DNA of 10,204 bases. Origin: Deltaproteobacteria bacterium. Its GTDB lineage: Bacteria; Myxococcota; B64-G9. The stretch covers positions 1 through 10,204 of the forward strand of contig JAUVAM010000062.1 in NCBI GenBank assembly GCA_030591745.1, read 5' to 3'. Position 1 is the stretch's first letter. Every line of letters begins with the position of its first letter. The notes below the pieces were generated by a model that did not search any database, was not told the DNA's origin, and saw only the letters and a list, made by a program, of their open reading frames with translations. The translations under genes were made by a program, and so were the position numbers. Shown piece after piece: positions 6,501 through 10,204 of this stretch.

Positions 6501-7637
6501 TCAGAACTCCCAGCGCATGGCCAGGCTGCCTCCACCGGGCAGCGGCGCGAAAGCAGCGCCATCAGGCAAGGGACTGCTCTTGCTCTTGACGCCGCTGAAG
6601 CGACGATAGCGAGATGGGTTTTCCCCTTCGATGAAGAGATACATGCTCACGGCACCCACGGCGACCCCGGCCAGTCCCATCCCCAAGGCGGCATAGTCCA
6701 GAGCATTGGCCGTCTTGATGTCATCTTTATAATGGTCGTAATAATTGTCCTGAGTTTCGTATACCCCATAGGTCCCATCGTTGTAGTCATCCACAATGGG
6801 ATCGTATTTCTGCCAGGTGAAGACACGAAGCCCCAAGGCCGCACCTTCCAACGCCACAAAGGTAGCCGCCGTGATCCAGGCCCATGTACGCATGCTGTCG
6901 GCCTTATCCTCATAGGACTGGATGAAATCAGCTGAAGGGATCAGCGTGACGTCCACCACCCCGGTCTCATGGGGCAACACCTTGACTGTGCGTGCCCAGG
7001 CAATGAAGCCTTCTTTCTTGACCTTCACGTCGTGGGGGCCTGCCGGCAAACTCAAACGGCCCAAAGGACTTGTGCCCACGGTTTCTCCGTCGATTGCGAC
7101 ATCAGCGCCTTCTTCGGTCGTGGTCACCAGGAGTTGGCCTGATGATGCCTTCAGGAGATCGGCCACCACTTGATGGGATGCGGTGCGCACTTCCTCGAGC
7201 AGCTGTTCCAAGGAACCAGAAAATTGTCGATCGACCCGCTTTTCTACCTTGGTGTCGGCGATGTTGATTCGTTGCAGATTGATCACGAATTTCTTGCCCA
7301 CCAATCCAACATTGCCGGCCACCAGGTAGCTCGTCCCGATTTTGCCACCCAATTCAGCGTAGCAATCCGAGCTGTCACAGCCCAAGAGCTTCATGTCTTG
7401 CTCATGGCTCAGCATGTAAACGATGTCCTGGCGGCTCAGGACCTGGAACAAGCCATAAGATTGCAACTGTTTGGCCACGGTGGACGTGAGCAATTTAGCC
7501 ACATCTTCCTTCACGCCCTGGGGCCTGAGATCAAGCACCGCCAACTTCGCCTTGGGGGGTTCTGCCTGTGCCCGAATTGAACCGAAAGAAAAGAGTCCCA
7601 ACAGAACCAAACCCAACAGCTTCTTACCGAATCGCAT
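6501..7637 (-). CDS. Secreted PEGA-domain protein with TolB/CsgG-like N-terminal region
   Basis: 378 residues from ATG at 7637. Residues 1-25 are a Sec signal peptide (Arg2, Lys5-Lys6, Leu/Gly core, A-Q-A before Glu26). Residues 31-160 (KLAVLDLRPQG, Q-L-x-x-Y-G-L-F-x-V-L-S, LLGCDSSDCYAELGGKIG, YLVAGNVG) resemble the TolB N-terminal/CsgG-like fold found in many myxobacterial exported proteins; Cys87 and Cys92 are close enough for a disulfide. Residues 167-232 are a PEGA domain (VAIDGETVGTSPLGRLSLPAGPH). The C-terminal part has two hydrophobic segments (253-271 and 314-335) around a Tyr/Asp-rich stretch (278-306). The chain ends in aromatic W-E-F. I infer an envelope-associated role in the periplasm or at a membrane, with the molecular function unknown. 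The longer frame from 7793 is rejected because it runs back into the tRNA. First gene of the operon. Confidence 0.85.
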   Translation of the reverse strand: MRFGKKLLGLVLLGLFSFGSIRAQAEPPKAKLAVLDLRPQGVKEDVAKLLTSTVAKQLQSYGLFQVLSRQDIVYMLSHEQDMKLLGCDSSDCYAELGGKIGTSYLVAGNVGLVGKKFVINLQRINIADTKVEKRVDRQFSGSLEQLLEEVRTASHQVVADLLKASSGQLLVTTTEEGADVAIDGETVGTSPLGRLSLPAGPHDVKVKKEGFIAWARTVKVLPHETGVVDVTLIPSADFIQSYEDKADSMRTWAWITAATFVALEGAALGLRVFTWQKYDPIVDDYNDGTYGVYETQDNYYDHYKDDIKTANALDYAALGMGLAGVAVGAVSMYLFIEGENPSRYRRFSGVKSKSSPLPDGAAFAPLPGGGSLAMRWEF

Positions 7638-7640
7638 GCT

Positions 7641-7647
7641 TCCTCCC
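7641..7647 (-). promoter_or_regulatory. Shine-Dalgarno GGGAGGA fixing the PEGA-protein start
   Basis: GGGAGGA on the minus strand lies just before ATG at 7637-7635. It supports this start, which also begins a good signal peptide. Confidence 0.8.
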
Positions 7648-7649
7648 TT

Positions 7650-7663
7650 CGGGTAATAACCCG
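7650..7663 (-). repeat. Small inverted repeat at the start of the PEGA-operon leader
   Basis: CGGGT-AATA-ACCCG (plus strand) forms a 5-bp stem with a 4-base loop. It lies between the expected transcription start (about 7664) and the Shine-Dalgarno. It could be a 5'-end stabilising hairpin in the mRNA or an operator; it is too short to be sure. Confidence 0.4.
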
Positions 7664-7670
7664 CAGCGGC

Positions 7671-7700
7671 ATTATAGTGAAAGCCTGAGTCGGGGGGCAA
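7671..7700 (-). promoter_or_regulatory. Sigma70-type promoter of the PEGA/TPR/argS/SPOR operon
   Basis: On the minus strand a perfect -10 TATAAT (7676-7671) stands 18 bases after TTGCCC (7700-7695, 4 of 6 to the -35 consensus). Initiation is expected near 7664. It lies directly after the tRNA terminator, so the operon need not depend on tRNA read-through. Confidence 0.7.
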
Positions 7701-7702
7701 AG

Positions 7703-7735
7703 AAAAACGGACCTCTTCAAGGAGAAGAGGTCCGT
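7703..7735 (-). terminator. Rho-independent terminator of the tRNA-Val gene
   Basis: ACGGACCTCTTC (7707-7718) and GAAGAGGTCCGT (7724-7735) form a perfect 12-bp stem with a 5-base loop. On the minus strand the stem is followed by TTTTTCTTT. It begins nine bases past the tRNA 3' end. On the plus strand no T-run follows, so it acts leftward only. Confidence 0.92.
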
Positions 7736-7743
7736 CCATGGAA

Positions 7744-7815
7744 TGGGCGATGACAGATTTGAACTGTCGACTTCCACCGTGTGAGGATGGCACTCTCCCA
7801 CTGAGTTAATCGCCC
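7744..7815 (-). tRNA. tRNA-Val, anticodon CAC
   Basis: A 72-base cloverleaf including the discriminator. The acceptor stem GGGCGAT/ATCGCCC is fully paired, D-stem ACTC/GAGT with loop AGTGGGA, anticodon stem CCATC/GGTGG (one G-U) with loop CTCACAC giving anticodon CAC, variable region AAGTC, T-stem GACAG/CTGTC fully paired with loop TTCAAAT, and discriminator A. It would read GUG valine codons. The 3' CCA is not encoded (ATT follows), so it must be added after transcription. It is a single tRNA unit with its own terminator, and no attachment-site duplication is visible nearby. Confidence 0.97.
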
Positions 7816-7834
7816 GTCACACGCAAGAAGCCTA

Positions 7835-7861
7835 ATTAGACCATCCCTTGCCCGGGATCAA
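7835..7861 (-). promoter_or_regulatory. Weak candidate promoter for tRNA-Val
   Basis: On the minus strand TCTAAT (7840-7835, 5 of 6 to the -10 consensus) is preceded by TTGATC (7861-7856, 4 of 6 to the -35) with a short 15-base spacer. Initiation near 7828 would leave a 5' leader of about 12 bases for RNase P. The position fits, but the spacing is poor. Confidence 0.35.
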
Positions 7862-7898
7862 GAGAAAAAAGCTGTTTGCCGTCTTTGAAGGGTCTAAG

Positions 7899-10204
7899 AT
7901 GCCCAACATGGCCATCTGGGTTGACTTGGAACAACGCCGCATCACAGGCGGCATCAGGGACCTGGCCGTCTCGCTGGAGGAAGGCCCACGTGGCGTCAGT
8001 CTCCTCGGCCGGGTGCGTGCTGAGCTGGGCACCCGGATACATCAGAAGTACAGGCAGGAAAAATTATCCCAAGACGCATTTGTCGCCGAGCGTTCTTTGG
8101 TTATTCGTCTCGAATTGGACGGATTTTCAGTCGAAATCAAGGGTCGGGCCGACGGATGGTTTGAACAAGTCGATGGCATATGCATCGAGGAAGTGAAATC
8201 GGTGCTTTCCGGCGGGGGCGAGTTATCCAAGGCTCGAGCGGAATTCTTTCCTGAGTTCTGCCTTCAGCTTCGTCTCTATGGTCTGGCCGCAAGACAGGAG
8301 CTGCCCCAAGCCACCTTGAAGGGCAGACTTTTACTCGTCAGCATCCTGGATGGAGCCCAGCGCAGCCTGGACGTACCGCTGGAAACCGAGGCCACCCGAA
8401 TTCTCTTAGAGCGCCTGCTCAGAAAGCAGATCACACAGGCCGAGGAAGCAGCCAAGCAGGCGAACAAACTGGCCGCGGTGGCAGGCAAGCTGCGTATGCC
8501 CTACGCCGAAGCCCGGCCCCACCAAAACGATCTGCAGGCCTTGATGGAACAGGGCCTCGCACAGGGTCGACCCGTGCTGGCCATGGCGCCCACGGGCATC
8601 GGCAAAACAGTCAGCGCTTTGCTTGCCGGTCTGGGTCACAGTTTGGCCAACGAGGCCATCCTCATGTTCTTGACGGCCAAGACCACGCAACAAGACCTCG
8701 TGGTCCAAACCTTCGAAGACATTTGTCAGGCAGCCGAACTCGCGCCTGGCGAAATCCAAGCCCTTACCCTCAGGGCCAAAGAGCGCATGTGTCCTCCGGG
8801 CCATCTGCTTTGTCACCCTCATCTCTGCCCCTTGCTTGCCGATTTTGATGCTCGCCTTCAGTCATCAAAGCTCAAAGAGCGCATCCTGGGCAAAGACCAT
8901 GTCATCGATCCGGACCAGGTTTTTGCCATGGGCGATCAGTTTTCCCTCTGCCCCTTCTCGCTTCAGTTGGCTTTGTTGCCCCACGTGCAACTGGTGGTGG
9001 GTGACTACAACTACGTTTACGATCCAGGCATCGCCTTGATGGGGCTTTTCGGTCAGGAGGCCCAGGGCCAGGTAGTCGTGGTCGTGGACGAGGCCCACAA
9101 TCTCTTTGACCGGGCCAGGGAAATGTACTCCCCCAGCATCGAACGGAGCGAACTGAGGCTCCTCGGCGCAAGCCTGGCCCGGGGGGATTTTCTGGCCGAG
9201 ACCGACAGGACCGATCAGCTGGGCCTGGATTTGGACCGGGCCGTCGACGGACCCGCCTTGTTTGATGGGCTTCATCGGCTCCTGGGGGATATAGACATCA
9301 CTTTGGACTCAGCCCTGCTTCGTGCGGAGGACGTCGTCAGTCCGGCGCGGGACCAGTCCCAGCGACCGGTCGAAGCCGAGGCGGCACGTTGGCAAGATTT
9401 GGCCGATCGAGCAGCCGATTTGATCGTGGCCTATGTGCTGTACAACCGCCTGCACCGCATCGTCCACCGTCGAGATCCCATGCTGGACCTGCTTGCGCGC
9501 TTGGGACTGCTACGCGACTTGATCCTGAGCAACGAAAAGGAGTTCGTGCACTGGGTCCGCGGTCCCAAGGCCGAGGGCGGTGCCGCCATCGGCGTGGCCT
9601 GCCTCAACCCCGCCAAACGCCTGGCACAAAGACACGCGCAAGTAGAGGGCACGGTGGCCATGAGCGCCACCCTCACCCCATTGACCTATTACAGCGATGT
9701 GCTGGGCCTGAGTGGTCTGGAGCCCATCTTGAGTTCCCTGCCCTCTCCCTTTCCCTCGGAAAATCTCTGCGTGCGCATTCTGCCCAGTCTGTCCACCACC
9801 TATCGCGAGCGGGAACAACACAAGCAAGCCGTGGCCAAAGCCATCGAAGATCTGGTGATCGCCAAGCCAGGCAACCACGTGGCCTTCTTTCCTTCTTTTC
9901 GCTACCTGAGCATGGTGCAGCCATTAATCAAGCTGCCCGCGGGGGCCAAACAACTGATCCAATTGCCCGGCATGCCACAGGCAGCAAGAGAGCGCATGCT
10001 CGACGGGCTTCGGGCCGGCGATGGAAAAACCCGTCTCTTGCTGGCCGTGATGGGCGGCGCCTTCGCCGAGGGAGTGGATCTGCCCGGCACCCAACTCATC
10101 GGGGCGGTCGTCGTGGGCCCCGGCTTGCCCCAAATCAGCTTCGAACGCAGCCTCATGCAGGGATATTTCCAGGAAGAGTACGAACAGGGTTTTGCCTACG
10201 CCAT
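7899..10204 (+). CDS. PD-(D/E)XK nuclease fused to an Fe-S XPD/DinG-type helicase, C-terminus beyond window
   Basis: 768 residues are visible, with the frame open to the right edge. ATG at 7899 is chosen because GAAGGG ends six bases before it; the frame opens at 7836, and TTG 7848 and ATG 7908 are less likely starts. Residues 15-130 form a RecB/Cas4-like nuclease: H48 (GTRIH), D85 (GRADGW), E98-x-K100 and Q123-x3-Y127, all intact. No cysteine lies between 127 and the helicase, so the Cas4/AddB-type nuclease cluster is absent. The superfamily 2 helicase follows: R206-P-H-Q209, Walker A APTGIGKT (230-237), cysteines C298, C305, C310 and C351 for a 4Fe-4S cluster, DEAH 397-400, MSATL (588-592) and motif V GGAFAEGVDLPG (719-730). 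Motif VI is cut off. The likely role is 5'-3' unwinding coupled to cleavage in DNA repair, by analogy with DinG/XPD. It diverges from tRNA-Val; no promoter is recognised in the 83-base gap. Confidence 0.93.
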   Translation, partial: MPNMAIWVDLEQRRITGGIRDLAVSLEEGPRGVSLLGRVRAELGTRIHQKYRQEKLSQDAFVAERSLVIRLELDGFSVEIKGRADGWFEQVDGICIEEVKSVLSGGGELSKARAEFFPEFCLQLRLYGLAARQELPQATLKGRLLLVSILDGAQRSLDVPLETEATRILLERLLRKQITQAEEAAKQANKLAAVAGKLRMPYAEARPHQNDLQALMEQGLAQGRPVLAMAPTGIGKTVSALLAGLGHSLANEAILMFLTAKTTQQDLVVQTFEDICQAAELAPGEIQALTLRAKERMCPPGHLLCHPHLCPLLADFDARLQSSKLKERILGKDHVIDPDQVFAMGDQFSLCPFSLQLALLPHVQLVVGDYNYVYDPGIALMGLFGQEAQGQVVVVVDEAHNLFDRAREMYSPSIERSELRLLGASLARGDFLAETDRTDQLGLDLDRAVDGPALFDGLHRLLGDIDITLDSALLRAEDVVSPARDQSQRPVEAEAARWQDLADRAADLIVAYVLYNRLHRIVHRRDPMLDLLARLGLLRDLILSNEKEFVHWVRGPKAEGGAAIGVACLNPAKRLAQRHAQVEGTVAMSATLTPLTYYSDVLGLSGLEPILSSLPSPFPSENLCVRILPSLSTTYREREQHKQAVAKAIEDLVIAKPGNHVAFFPSFRYLSMVQPLIKLPAGAKQLIQLPGMPQAARERMLDGLRAGDGKTRLLLAVMGGAFAEGVDLPGTQLIGAVVVGPGLPQISFERSLMQGYFQEEYEQGFAYA

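Noticed and set aside
7707..7735. Perfect inverted repeat considered as a mobile-element end or CRISPR-like unit
   Set aside because: It occurs once, lies just after the tRNA and is followed by a T-run on the minus strand; it is a terminator.
7638..7793. Upstream extension of the PEGA-protein frame to 7793
   Set aside because: It would run through the tRNA-Val gene, the terminator and the operon promoter, and would bury the signal peptide 52 residues inside.
7744..7815. tRNA-Val as an integration site for a genomic island
   Set aside because: No integrase gene, no duplicated tRNA 3' end and no abrupt change in composition are visible in the window.

Overview
The window looks like a chromosomal segment from a delta-proteobacterial lineage, most likely Myxococcota or a relative. 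The basis is indirect: moderately GC-rich DNA, a short ribbon-helix-helix protein of a type I recall from that group, a secreted PEGA-domain protein with a TolB/CsgG-like N-terminal part, a lipoprotein built of repeated acidic D-x-N-x-D-G-x-x-D loops, and a nuclease-helicase fusion I recall from Geobacter-like bacteria and Clostridia. No marker gene fixes the species. I see no insertion sequence, prophage gene or CRISPR array, and coding is dense.

Layout. (1) Positions 1-2307, minus strand: a four-gene operon reading leftward from a good sigma70-type promoter (2279-2307). It encodes a 61-residue ribbon-helix-helix protein, a UDP-glucuronate decarboxylase (UDP-xylose synthase), a GalE-like NAD-dependent sugar epimerase and the start of a small membrane protein that runs off the left edge. 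The last three are joined by 4- and 8-base start/stop overlaps, so they are probably translationally coupled. The two enzymes suggest UDP-pentose supply for surface polysaccharide. (2) Positions 2340-3066, plus strand: a divergently transcribed lipoprotein gene with six calcium-loop-like repeats at a 24-residue period. (3) Positions 3073-7700, minus strand: a tightly packed operon of PEGA-domain secreted protein, TPR lipoprotein, argS and SPOR-domain membrane protein. Gaps are 3, -4 and 0 bases, and the promoter has a perfect -10 hexamer. It joins cell-envelope proteins to an essential aminoacyl-tRNA synthetase. (4) Positions 7703-7815, minus strand: a complete tRNA-Val(CAC) gene with its own rho-independent terminator, directly upstream of the operon promoter. 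(5) Positions 7899-10204, plus strand: one long open frame, cut by the right edge, encoding an N-terminal PD-(D/E)XK (RecB/Cas4-type) nuclease fused to an iron-sulfur XPD/DinG-type superfamily 2 helicase.

The nuclease-helicase is the most notable protein, but its architecture is already known as a family and nothing beside it marks a defence island. Less expected are a perfect 11-bp hairpin inside argS just before the SPOR gene, a 10-bp direct repeat bracketing the lipoprotein promoter, and a TGTCA direct repeat overlapping the promoter of the ribbon-helix-helix/sugar operon, which could be an autoregulatory site. I found no clearly new multi-gene system in the window.
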